DNA from: Odontesthes bonariensis
Taxonomy: Eukaryota; Chordata; Actinopteri; Atheriniformes; Atherinopsidae
Direction of reading: 5' to 3'
Length of the DNA stretch: 64,000 nt
Assembly (NCBI RefSeq): GCF_027942865.1
Contig: NC_134507.1
Location: 32,284,447-32,348,446 of the forward strand
Shown: piece by piece, positions 1 to 7,875 of the stretch
How positions within the stretch are numbered: position 1 is the first letter of the stretch
How the letters are laid out: every line of letters begins with the position of its first letter
Notes under the pieces: generated by a model
Seen by the model: the letters and a program-made list of their open reading frames with translations, nothing else
What the model was told of the DNA's origin: nothing
The model's database searches: none
Made by a program: the position numbers and the translations under genes

Positions 1-102
1 GAGGTTTTTTTCAAGCAATTCTCCCAGTCGGCCCAATCCCAGAGCCATCTCAAAGTGGAGTTCACTTTCACTCTCTTTTCGCAGACTAAAAGCCAGAGTT
101 TT

Positions 103-180
103 ATCTCAGAAGCTAAGCAGAGTCGGGCCTGGTTAGTACTTGGATGGGGAGACCGCCTGGGAATACCAGGTGCTGTAAGC
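103..180 (+). pseudogene. 5'-truncated 5S rRNA copy in inverted orientation (unit 1, reference)
   Basis: Corresponds to 5S nt 42-118, so the first ~41 nt are missing. It differs from the unit's own 5S gene by about five substitutions and one inserted G in the GGATGGG run. It keeps A-box-like AGCTAAGCAG and box C with GACCGCCTGG, which are closer to the common vertebrate 5S than the full gene in this unit (AGCCAAGCAGG, GACCGCTTGG). It therefore probably came from a different 5S family. CTTTT directly after the copy (180-184) looks like the old terminator. A 5S-derived SINE was considered, but the retained terminator and missing 5' end fit a 5S pseudogene better. Confidence 0.9.
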
Positions 181-383
181 CTTTTGGCTTCTCCAGGCGC
201 ATGCAGTTTGACTGCGTCAAATGCAAAGGCAGTCCCTGTTTGACTTTTTGGAACTGCTCCTTTGTCAGGACAAAGTTAAATGTATGAGGATCAAAGGCAA
301 CCATGACCTGGGACACCTTAGCAGATCCAGGATCAGCAAGATGGATCACAGGGTGATCAACAGATGTTTCAACAAAAGACATG
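181..383. other. Spacer between the inverted 5S copy and the GA tract (reference unit)
   Basis: No known RNA or protein gene was recognised. It contains two short perfect inverted repeats, 207-221 (TTTGAC, 3 nt loop) and 260-275 (CTTTGTC, 2 nt loop), and an octamer-like ATGCAAAG at 221-228. The minus strand has an open frame of 89 codons over 113-382 that recurs in every unit. Its translation has ordinary protein-like composition, but I recognise no family. The next snRNA start that could use the octamer-like site is more than 400 bp away. Confidence 0.5.
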
Positions 384-407
384 CAGAGAGAAGAGAAGAG
401 AGAAAAA
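384..407 (+). repeat. GA-rich pentanucleotide microsatellite (AGAAG/GAGAA)
   Basis: Steps of 5 bp in this tract explain the main unit length classes. It is shortest in units 2, 3, 5, 6 and 8; one step longer in unit 1; two steps longer in most units; three steps longer in unit 16. In units 15, 17, 18, 20-23, 25-27, 31 and 36 a G to C change gives GAAGACAAGAG. On the minus strand it is a pyrimidine tract immediately downstream of the 5S terminator. Confidence 0.9.
403..407 (-). terminator. RNA polymerase III terminator of 5S rRNA (T5)
   Basis: On the minus strand the 5S gene ends GTAAGC, then AT, then a run of Ts within GCATTTTTCTC. A run of four or more Ts just after the gene is the standard Pol III stop signal. 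It was unchanged in every unit where I looked. Confidence 0.85.
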
Positions 408-408
408 T

Positions 409-526
409 GCTTACAGCACCTGGTATTCCCAAGCGGTCTCCCATCCAAGTACTAACCAGGCCCGACCCTGCTTGGCTTCCGAGTTCGGACGAGATCGGGC
501 GTGTTCAGGGCGGTGTGGCCGTAAGC
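409..526 (-). rRNA. RNA5S: 5S ribosomal RNA (unit 1, reference copy)
   Basis: Read on the minus strand the gene runs from GCTTACGGCC to CTGTAAGC, 118 nt, plus two or three 3' tail bases before the T run. The ends pair (GCTTAC with GTAAGC, helix I). Internal promoter parts are visible: A box AGCCAAGCAGGGTCGG (about nt 50-65) and box C GGATGGGAGACCGC (about nt 81-94). It departs from the usual vertebrate sequence at nt 43 (A), nt 53 (C) and nt 95 (U). The RNA is part of the large ribosomal subunit and is made by Pol III through TFIIIA. It lies 364 bp downstream of U2 on the same strand. It looks intact. Confidence 0.97.
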
Positions 527-890
527 CACAGTCCCCGTGACAAATATGTGTTACATAGGTGCTGGAACCATACGTTGCCCCTATTTTACCAGAGAGTTGG
601 CTTGAGAGGCTGATGTTGAGCCTGCACGTCGACTTCCCTGATGTGATTGTTCTCTGCAGCTGAAAATGGGACTCTCAGATAACTTAGTGTGTGTCTGTCA
701 AGCTCCTCTGTTCTCTGTGTGTAGTTTGGTGTTCATGGTCATACAGAGAAACCAGGGAAGCTCAATCCCACGACGTGCTCATAAACTGCGTCTTTTCTAA
801 AGATTATAGTTCCATTTTAGAAGTCAGAATACAATGGCTCCCTGAAACTACCACCATGTACCGCTGGTTTTGTTATTTCACAAGAGTTGG
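527..890. other. Spacer between the 5S gene start and the U2 3' end (reference unit)
   Basis: No gene was recognised in these 364 bp. The part next to 5S is its upstream flank; an AT-rich CATATTTG lies about 15-22 bp before the 5S start, where fish 5S genes often carry a TATA-like element. A TG-rich stretch (about 690-725) and the candidate U2 3' box (864-881) are the only other features seen. A GTG-initiated frame of 130 codons (691-1083) runs into the antisense of U2 and is judged not to be a gene. Confidence 0.6.
864..881 (-). promoter_or_regulatory. Candidate U2 snRNA 3' box
   Basis: The minus strand reads GTGAAATAACAAAACCAG starting about 10 nt after the U2 3' end. This is where vertebrate snRNA genes carry the 3' box that directs Integrator-dependent 3' end formation (loosely GTTT, short gap, AAA, then AGA). 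The match is loose, so the call rests mostly on position and on the similar GTG..AAA arrangement after U5. Confidence 0.45.
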
Positions 891-1081
891 GAAGAGTGCA
901 CCGTTCCCGGCGGCACTGCAGTACCGGGTCGATGCGTGGAGTGAGCGGAGCAAGCCCCTTTTTCAACCCCTGTGCCTAAAAATCCATTTAATATGTAGTC
1001 CTCATATAGAGGACGTATCAGATATTAAACTGATAAGAACAGATACTACACTTGATCTTAGCCAAAAGGCCGAGAAGCGAT
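891..1081 (-). ncRNA. RNU2: U2 small nuclear RNA (unit 1, reference copy)
   Basis: The minus strand starts ATCGCTTCTCGGCCTTTTGG and contains GTGTAGTATC, whose GUAGUA pairs with the intron branch site. Next come stem IIa (GTCCTC, loop TATAT, GAGGAC) and an Sm site in GGATTTTTAGG. Stem III has the hairpin GGGG-CUUG-CUCC, and stem-loop IV ends in CCGGGAACGGTGCAC. The 3' end was set for a length of 191 nt. Compared with human U2 as recalled, the first ~75 nt are the same and stems IIa, III and IV differ, often with paired changes. This copy has C at nt 137 (most copies have U). U2 is the RNA of the U2 snRNP, made by Pol II. Confidence 0.97.
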
Positions 1082-1125
1082 AACCCTCCACTGTTTCACG
1101 TCCGAGAGCCCTTCCTGGCACAATG

Positions 1126-1142
1126 CGCACTTGTGGCGGTGC
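1126..1142 (-). promoter_or_regulatory. U2 proximal sequence element (PSE)
   Basis: The minus strand reads GCACCGCCACAAGTGCG starting about 61 bp upstream of the U2 start. Vertebrate snRNA PSEs lie near -60 to -40 and often begin with a CACC core, as in human U2 (CTCACCGCGACTTG). The U5 gene in the same unit has CTCACCGTGG at nearly the same distance. The PSE recruits SNAPc. No TATA box follows it, as expected for Pol II snRNA genes. Confidence 0.7.
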
Positions 1143-1164
1143 TCTTTTTTTGCCTACAAAGCGT

Positions 1165-1255
1165 CACTTTGCACCTCCGCCCACCCGCTGCAGTGAGCAC
1201 TCTTCAGCCGTTTCAGATGGTACAACTTTGCACTCCCGCCCGCTCCACTGAGCAC
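1165..1255 (-). promoter_or_regulatory. Duplicated GC-rich boxes, candidate distal element of U2
   Basis: Two imperfect copies of one motif lie at 1165-1200 and 1224-1255. Each has ACTTTGCAC followed by CTCCGCCCACCC or TCCCGCCCGC and then TGAGCAC. The CCGCCC cores resemble Sp1/GC boxes and lie about 90-175 bp upstream of U2. Vertebrate U2 distal elements combine an octamer with Sp1-type sites. No perfect octamer was seen here. Confidence 0.45.
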
Positions 1256-1356
1256 CGTTCAAACAACAACAATTTAGCGCTCCAGGCTTTGAACATGGGC
1301 ACGGTCTCAAGAAATAAGGTGACTCTACTCCGAGAAGTCACTTGGCACAGCAAGAA

Positions 1357-1370
1357 GATTTCCTTTGCAC
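1357..1370 (-). promoter_or_regulatory. Candidate U5 snRNA 3' box
   Basis: GTGCAAAGGAAATC on the minus strand, about 11-24 nt after the U5 3' end. Position fits a 3' box and the sequence fits loosely. In unit 25 it carries one change (42264). Confidence 0.35.
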
Positions 1371-1380
1371 AGACAGAATG

Positions 1381-1499
1381 GGCTTCACCCGCAAAGGTAA
1401 AGCCTTCCAAAAATAGAAACAACTCATTAATGCTGCTCTCCACGGAAGTCTTTAGTAAAAGGCGAAAGACTTGTACGTTATGAAGAGAAACCAGAGTAC
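1381..1499 (-). ncRNA. RNU5: U5 small nuclear RNA (unit 1, reference copy)
   Basis: The minus strand starts GTACTCTGGTTTCTCTTCA, close to the vertebrate U5 5' end. Stem AAGTCTTT/AAAGACTT encloses the invariant loop I CGCCTTTTACT, followed by TCCGTGGAGAG. Relative to human U5 the stem has a paired change (U to C on both arms, keeping pairing), a sign of a functional gene. An Sm-like site lies in CTATTTTTGGA, then a 3' stem-loop GGCTTTACC/GGTGAAGCC. Length is about 119 nt against roughly 116 for mammalian U5. The 5' end could lie six bases further upstream at ATACTC. U5 is the core RNA of the U5 snRNP and aligns exons during splicing. Confidence 0.93.
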
Positions 1500-1803
1500 G
1501 AGTATTTGACACTGCGGGAGCAGTGCATCAGGCTAGTTGGCATAGCCACCTTCCCCACGGTGAGCTTTGCTTGGTTGAGACGCTGGCTCCTCGGCCGACC
1601 AGGTAGGAACAATCGGGCCCTATTCAATGGCTGCTTTGTCTTTTACTCTGTGCAAAAGACTAGGGGTCTTGAGGCTTTGTTCTGACCGCTCATTGGGTGT
1701 AGAGGTTTTTTTCAAGCAATTCTCCCAGTCGGCCCAATCCCAGAGCCATCTCAAAGTGGAGTTCACTTTCACTCTCTTTTCGCAGACTAAAAGCCAGAGT
1801 TTT
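1500..1803. other. U5 upstream region and spacer to the next unit (reference unit)
   Basis: It contains the U5 PSE (1546-1564). The rest, about 1565-1803, holds no gene I recognise. A short inverted repeat AAGAC/GTCTT (1656-1670) and a pyrimidine-rich stretch just before the inverted 5S copy are the only structures seen. Confidence 0.55.
1546..1564 (-). promoter_or_regulatory. U5 proximal sequence element (PSE)
   Basis: The minus strand reads CTCACCGTGGGGAAGGTGG, beginning about 65 bp upstream of the chosen U5 start. The first ten bases closely resemble human U1/U2 PSEs. Spacing to the start matches that of the U2 PSE in the same unit. Confidence 0.75.
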
Positions 1804-1881
1804 ATCTCAGAAGCTAAGCAGAGTCGGGCCTGGTTAGTACTTGGATGGGGAGACCGCCTGGGAATACCAGGTGCTGTAAGC
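1804..1881 (+). pseudogene. Inverted truncated 5S copy, unit 2
   Basis: Same as reference copy. Confidence 0.9.
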
Positions 1882-2104
1882 CTTTTGGCTTCTCCAGGCG
1901 CATGCAGTTTGACTGCGTCAAATGCAAAGGCAGTCCCTGTTTGACTTTTTGGAACTGCTCCTTTGTCAGGACAAAGTTAAATGTATGAGGATCAAAGGCA
2001 ACCATGACCTGGGACACCTTAGCAGATCCAGGATCAGCAAGATGGATCACAGGGTGATCAACAGATGTTTCAACAAAAGACATGCAGAGAGAAGAGAGAA
2101 AAAT

Positions 2105-2222
2105 GCTTACAGCACCTGGTATTCCCAAGCGGTCTCCCATCCAAGTACTAACCAGGCCCGACCCTGCTTGGCTTCCGAGTTCGGACGAGATCGGGCGTGT
2201 TCAGGGCGGTGTGGCCGTAAGC
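2105..2222 (-). rRNA. RNA5S: 5S ribosomal RNA, unit 2
   Basis: Intact; same as reference. Shortest GA tract downstream. Confidence 0.97.
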
Positions 2223-2586
2223 CACAGTCCCCGTGACAAATATGTGTTACATAGGTGCTGGAACCATACGTTGCCCCTATTTTACCAGAGAGTTGGCTTG
2301 AGAGGCTGATGTTGAGCCTGCACGTCGACTTCCCTGATGTGATTGTTCTCTGCAGCTGAAAATGGGACTCTCAGATAACTTAGTGTGTGTCTGTCAAGCT
2401 CCTCTGTTCTCTGTGTGTAGTTTGGTGTTCATGGTCATACAGAGAAACCAGGGAAGCTCAATCCCACGACGTGCTCATAAACTGCGTCTTTTCTAAAGAT
2501 TATAGTTCCATTTTAGAAGTCAGAATACAATGGCTCCCTGAAACTACCACCATGTACCGCTGGTTTTGTTATTTCACAAGAGTTGG

Positions 2587-2777
2587 GAAGAGTGCACCGT
2601 TCCCGGCGGCACTGCAGTACCGGGTCGATGCGTGGAGTGAGCGGAGCAAGCCCCTTTTTCAACCCCTGTGCCTAAAAATCCATTTAATATGTAGTCCTCA
2701 TATAGAGGACGTATCAGATATTAAACTGATAAGAACAGATACTACACTTGATCTTAGCCAAAAGGCCGAGAAGCGAT
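2587..2777 (-). ncRNA. RNU2: U2 snRNA, unit 2
   Basis: Intact; C at nt 137 as in unit 1. Confidence 0.97.
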
Positions 2778-3076
2778 AACCCTCCACTGTTTCACGTCCG
2801 AGAGCCCTTCCTGGCACAATGCGCACTTGTGGCGGTGCTCTTTTTTTGCCTACAAAGCGTCACTTTGCACCTCCGCCCACCCGCTGCAGTGAGCACTCTT
2901 CAGCCGTTTCAGATGGTACAACTTTGCACTCCCGCCCGCTCCACTGAGCACCGTTCAAACAACAACAATTTAGCGCTCCAGGCTTTGAACATGGGCACGG
3001 TCTCAAGAAATAAGGTGACTCTACTCCGAGAAGTCACTTGGCACAGCAAGAAGATTTCCTTTGCACAGACAGAATG

Positions 3077-3195
3077 GGCTTCACCCGCAAAGGTAAAGCC
3101 TTCCAAAAATAGAAACAACTCATTAATGCTGCTCTCCACGGAAGTCTTTAGTAAAAGGCGAAAGACTTGTACGTTATGAAGAGAAACCAGAGTAC
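3077..3195 (-). ncRNA. RNU5: U5 snRNA, unit 2
   Basis: Same as reference. Confidence 0.93.
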
Positions 3196-3499
3196 GAGTA
3201 TTTGACACTGCGGGAGCAGTGCATCAGGCTAGTTGGCATAGCCACCTTCCCCACGGTGAGCTTTGCTTGGTTGAGACGCTGGCTCCTCGGCCGACCAGGT
3301 AGGAACAATCGGGCCCTATTCAATGGCTGCTTTGTCTTTTACTCTGTGCAAAAGACTAGGGGTCTTGAGGCTTTGTTCTGACCGCTCATTGGGTGTAGAG
3401 GTTTTTTTCAAGCAATTCTCCCAGTCGGCCCAATCCCAGAGCCATCTCAAAGTGGAGTTCACTTTCACTCTCTTTTCGCAGACTAAAAGCCAGAGTTTT

Positions 3500-3577
3500 A
3501 TCTCAGAAGCTAAGCAGAGTCGGGCCTGGTTAGTACTTGGATGGGGAGACCGCCTGGGAATACCAGGTGCTGTAAGC
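3500..3577 (+). pseudogene. Inverted truncated 5S copy, unit 3
   Basis: Same as reference copy. Confidence 0.9.
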
Positions 3578-3800
3578 CTTTTGGCTTCTCCAGGCGCATG
3601 CAGTTTGACTGCGTCAAATGCAAAGGCAGTCCCTGTTTGACTTTTTGGAACTGCTCCTTTGTCAGGACAAAGTTAAATGTATGAGGATCAAAGGCAACCA
3701 TGACCTGGGACACCTTAGCAGATCCAGGATCAGCAAGATGGATCACAGGGTGATCAACAGATGTTTCAACAAAAGACATGCAGAGAGAAGAGAGAAAAAT

Positions 3801-3918
3801 GCTTACAGCACCTGGTATTCCCAAGCGGTCTCCCATCCAAGTACTAACCAGGCCCGACCCTGCTTGGCTTCCGAGTTCGGACGAGATCGGGCGTGTTCAG
3901 GGCGGTGTGGCCGTAAGC
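3801..3918 (-). rRNA. RNA5S: 5S ribosomal RNA, unit 3
   Basis: Intact; same as reference. Shortest GA tract downstream. Confidence 0.97.
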
Positions 3919-4282
3919 CACAGTCCCCGTGACAAATATGTGTTACATAGGTGCTGGAACCATACGTTGCCCCTATTTTACCAGAGAGTTGGCTTGAGAG
4001 GCTGATGTTGAGCCTGCACGTCGACTTCCCTGATGTGATTGTTCTCTGCAGCTGAAAATGGGACTCTCAGATAACTTAGTGTGTGTCTGTCAAGCTCCTC
4101 TGTTCTCTGTGTGTAGTTTGGTGTTCATGGTCATACAGAGAAACCAGGGAAGCTCAATCCCACGACGTGCTCATAAACTGCGTCTTTTCTAAAGATTATA
4201 GTTCCATTTTAGAAGTCAGAATACAATGGCTCCCTGAAACTACCACCATGTACCGCTGGTTTTGTTATTTCACAAGAGTTGG

Positions 4283-4473
4283 GAAGAGTGCACCGTTCCC
4301 GGCGGCACTGCAGTACCGGGTCGATGCGTGGAGTGAACGGAGCAAGCCCCTTTTTCAACCCCTGTGCCTAAAAATCCATTTAATATGTAGTCCTCATATA
4401 GAGGACGTATCAGATATTAAACTGATAAGAACAGATACTACACTTGATCTTAGCCAAAAGGCCGAGAAGCGAT
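4283..4473 (-). ncRNA. RNU2: U2 snRNA, unit 3 (majority form)
   Basis: Has U at nt 137 (plus strand GTGAACGG), the majority form. U137 lets UGAA pair with UUCA in stem III. Confidence 0.97.
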
Positions 4474-4772
4474 AACCCTCCACTGTTTCACGTCCGAGAG
4501 CCCTTCCTGGCACAATGCGCACTTGTGGCGGTGCTCTTTTTTTGCCTACAAAGCGTCACTTTGCACCTCCGCCCACCCGCTGCAGTGAGCACTCTTCAGC
4601 CGTTTCAGATGGTACAACTTTGCACTCCCGCCCGCTCCACTGAGCACCGTTCAAACAACAACAATTTAGCGCTCCAGGCTTTGAACATGGGCACGGTCTC
4701 AAGAAATAAGGTGACTCTACTCCGAGAAGTCACTTGGCACAGCAAGAAGATTTCCTTTGCACAGACAGAATG

Positions 4773-4891
4773 GGCTTCACCCGCAAAGGTAAAGCCTTCC
4801 AAAAATAGAAACAACTCATTAATGCTGCTCTCCACGGAAGTCTTTAGTAAAAGGCGAAAGACTTGTACGTTATGAAGAGAAACCAGAGTAC
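4773..4891 (-). ncRNA. RNU5: U5 snRNA, unit 3
   Basis: Same as reference. Confidence 0.93.
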
Positions 4892-5195
4892 GAGTATTTG
4901 ACACTGCGGGAGCAGTGCATCAGGCTAGTTGGCATAGCCACCTTCCCCACGGTGAGCTTTGCTTGGTTGAGACGCTGGCTCCTCGGCCGACCAGGTAGGA
5001 ACAATCGGGCCCTATTCAATGGCTGCTTTGTCTTTTACTCTGTGCAAAAGACTAGGGGTCTTGAGGCTTTGTTCTGACCGCTCATTGGGTGTAGAGGTTT
5101 TTTTCAAGCAATTCTCCCAGTCGGCCCAATCCCAGAGCCATCTCAAAGTGGAGTTCACTTTCACTCTCTTTTCGCAGACTAAAAGCCAGAGTTTT

Positions 5196-5273
5196 ATCTC
5201 AGAAGCTAAGCAGAGTCGGGCCTGGTTAGTACTTGGATGGGGAGACCGCCTGGGAATACCAGGTGCTGTAAGC
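5196..5273 (+). pseudogene. Inverted truncated 5S copy, unit 4
   Basis: Same as reference copy. Confidence 0.9.
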
Positions 5274-5506
5274 CTTTTGGCTTCTCCAGGCGCATGCAGT
5301 TTGACTGCGTCAAATGCAAAGGCAGTCCCTGTTTGACTTTTTGGAACTGCTCCTTTGTCAGGACAAAGTTAAATGTATGAGGATCAAAGGCAACCATGAC
5401 CTGGGACACCTTAGCAGATCCAGGATCAGCAAGATGGATCACAGGGTGATCAACAGATGTTTCAACAAAAGACATGCAGAGAGAAGAGAAGAGAAGAGAG
5501 AAAAAT

Positions 5507-5624
5507 GCTTACAGCACCTGGTATTCCCAAGCTGTCTCCCATCCAAGTACTAACCAGGCCCGACCCTGCTTGGCTTCCGAGTTCGGACGAGATCGGGCGT
5601 GTTCAGGGCGGTGTGGCCGTAAGC
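5507..5624 (-). rRNA. RNA5S: 5S ribosomal RNA, unit 4 (C92A variant)
   Basis: Full length, but C to A at nt 92 (position 5533) changes GAGACCGC to GAGACAGC at the edge of box C. Shared with units 10, 13, 28 and 32. Confidence 0.95.
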
Positions 5625-5988
5625 CACAGTCCCCGTGACAAATATGTGTTACATAGGTGCTGGAACCATACGTTGCCCCTATTTTACCAGAGAGTTGGCT
5701 TGAGAGGCTGATGTTGAGCCTGCACGTCGACTTCCCTGATGTGATTGTTCTCTGCAGCTGAAAATGGGACTCTCAGATAACTTAGTGTGTGTCTGTCAAG
5801 CTCCTCTGTTCTCTGTGTGTAGTTTGGTGTTCATGGTCATACAGAGAAACCAGGGAAGCTCAATCCCACGACGTGCTCATAAACTGCGTCTTTTCTAAAG
5901 ATTATAGTTCCATTTTAGAAGTCAGAATACAATGGCTCCCTGAAACTACCACCATGTACCGCTGGTTTTGTTATTTCACAAGAGTTGG

Positions 5989-6179
5989 GAAGAGTGCACC
6001 GTTCCCGGCGGCACTGCAGTACCGGGTCGATGCGTGGAGTGAACGGAGCAAGCCCCTTTTTCAACCCCTGTGCCTAAAAATCCATTTAATATGTAGTCCT
6101 CATATAGAGGACGTATCAGATATTAAACTGATAAGAACAGATACTACACTTGATCTTAGCCAAAAGGCCGAGAAGCGAT
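5989..6179 (-). ncRNA. RNU2: U2 snRNA, unit 4
   Basis: Majority form (U137). Confidence 0.97.
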
Positions 6180-6478
6180 AACCCTCCACTGTTTCACGTC
6201 CGAGAGCCCTTCCTGGCACAATGCGCACTTGTGGCGGTGCTCTTTTTTTGCCTACAAAGCGTCACTTTGCACCTCCGCCCACCCGCTGCAGTGAGCACTC
6301 TTCAGCCGTTTCAGATGGTACAACTTTGCACTCCCGCCCGCTCCACTGAGCACCGTTCAAACAACAACAATTTAGCGCTCCAGGCTTTGAACATGGGCAC
6401 GGTCTCAAGAAATAAGGTGACTCTACTCCGAGAAGTCACTTGGCACAGCAAGAAGATTTCCTTTGCACAGACAGAATG

Positions 6479-6597
6479 GGCTTCACCCGCAAAGGTAAAG
6501 CCTTCCAAAAATAGAAACAACTCATTAATGCTGCTCTCCACGGAAGTCTTTAGTAAAAGGCGAAAGACTTGTACGTTATGAAGAGAAACCAGAGTAC
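6479..6597 (-). ncRNA. RNU5: U5 snRNA, unit 4
   Basis: Same as reference. Confidence 0.93.
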
Positions 6598-6901
6598 GAG
6601 TATTTGACACTGCGGGAGCAGTGCATCAGGCTAGTTGGCATAGCCACCTTCCCCACGGTGAGCTTTGCTTGGTTGAGACGCTGGCTCCTCGGCCGACCAG
6701 GTAGGAACAATCGGGCCCTATTCAATGGCTGCTTTGTCTTTTACTCTGTGCAAAAGACTAGGGGTCTTGAGGCTTTGTTCTGACCGCTCATTGGGTGTAG
6801 AGGTTTTTTTCAAGCAATTCTCCCAGTCGGCCCAATCCCAGAGCCATCTCAAAGTGGAGTTCACTTTCACTCTCTTTTCGCAGACTAAAAGCCAGAGTTT
6901 T

Positions 6902-6979
6902 ATCTCAGAAGCTAAGCAGAGTCGGGCCTGGTTAGTACTTGGATGGGGAGACCGCCTGGGAATACCAGGTGCTGTAAGC
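6902..6979 (+). pseudogene. Inverted truncated 5S copy, unit 5
   Basis: Same as reference copy. Confidence 0.9.
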
Positions 6980-7202
6980 CTTTTGGCTTCTCCAGGCGCA
7001 TGCAGTTTGACTGCGTCAAATGCAAAGGCAGTCCCTGTTTGACTTTTTGGAACTGCTCCTTTGTCAGGACAAAGTTAAATGTATGAGGATCAAAGGCAAC
7101 CATGACCTGGGACACCTTAGCAGATCCAGGATCAGCAAGATGGATCACAGGGTGATCAACAGATGTTTCAACAAAAGACATGCAGAGAGAAGAGAGAAAA
7201 AT

Positions 7203-7320
7203 GCTTACAGCACCTGGTATTCCCAAGCGGTCTCCCATCCAAGTACTAACCAGGCCCGACCCTGCTTGGCTTCCGAGTTCGGACGAGATCGGGCGTGTTC
7301 AGGGCGGTGTGGCCGTAAGC
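7203..7320 (-). rRNA. RNA5S: 5S ribosomal RNA, unit 5
   Basis: Intact; shortest GA tract downstream. Confidence 0.97.
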
Positions 7321-7684
7321 CACAGTCCCCGTGACAAATATGTGTTACATAGGTGCTGGAACCATACGTTGCCCCTATTTTACCAGAGAGTTGGCTTGAG
7401 AGGCTGATGTTGAGCCTGCACGTCGACTTCCCTGATGTGATTGTTCTCTGCAGCTGAAAATGGGACTCTCAGATAACTTAGTGTGTGTCTGTCAAGCTCC
7501 TCTGTTCTCTGTGTGTAGTTTGGTGTTCATGGTCATACAGAGAAACCAGGGAAGCTCAATCCCACGACGTGCTCATAAACTGCGTCTTTTCTAAAGATTA
7601 TAGTTCCATTTTAGAAGTCAGAATACAATGGCTCCCTGAAACTACCACCATGTACCGCTGGTTTTGTTATTTCACAAGAGTTGG

Positions 7685-7875
7685 GAAGAGTGCACCGTTC
7701 CCGGCGGCACTGCAGTACCGGGTCGATGCGTGGAGTGAACGGAGCAAGCCCCTTTTTCAACCCCTGTGCCTAAAAATCCATTTAATATGTAGTCCTCATA
7801 TAGAGGACGTATCAGATATTAAACTGATAAGAACAGATACTACACTTGATCTTAGCCAAAAGGCCGAGAAGCGAT
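7685..7875 (-). ncRNA. RNU2: U2 snRNA, unit 5
   Basis: Majority form. Confidence 0.97.

Larger units (their letters stand above)
1082..1380. other. U2 upstream region and U5 downstream region (reference unit)
   Basis: These 299 bp separate U2 from U5. They hold the U2 PSE (1126-1142), a T7 run (1145-1151), two GC-rich box copies (1165-1200 and 1224-1255) and the candidate U5 3' box (1357-1370). No further gene was recognised. The 143-codon frame at 1052-1483 spans U2 promoter and antisense U5 sequence and is not considered a gene. Confidence 0.65.

Noticed and set aside
221-228. Octamer-type enhancer ATGCAAAG for U5
   Set aside because: It is one base off the octamer and lies more than 400 bp from the nearest snRNA start that could use it, too far for a usual distal element.
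103-383. 5S-derived SINE (SINE3/DeuSINE type)
   Set aside because: The 5S part lacks its 5' end but keeps a terminator-like CTTTT, and no Deu core, LINE-like tail or target-site duplication was recognised. A repeat-library search could reopen this.
691-1083. 130-codon GTG-initiated frame repeated in every unit
   Set aside because: Its second half is antisense U2 and the single-base U2 deletion in four units shifts it, so it is not under coding selection.
1052-1483. 143-codon open frame repeated in every unit
   Set aside because: It starts inside antisense U2, crosses the U2 promoter and runs through antisense U5. It recurs because the unit recurs, and the RNA genes explain the sequence.
1213-1512. 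99-codon minus-strand frame
   Set aside because: It reads through the U5 RNA gene in sense orientation; U5 is a non-coding RNA with clear structure.
1500-1803. Possible U1 snRNA gene, expected from linkage reported in soles
   Set aside because: A short CCAGGTAGG resembles the U1 5' end complement, but no U1 stem-loops or the rest of the gene follow. U4 and U6 were also looked for and not seen.
1627-1944. 105-codon plus-strand frame
   Set aside because: It spans U5 upstream spacer and the inverted 5S copy; no recognisable protein.
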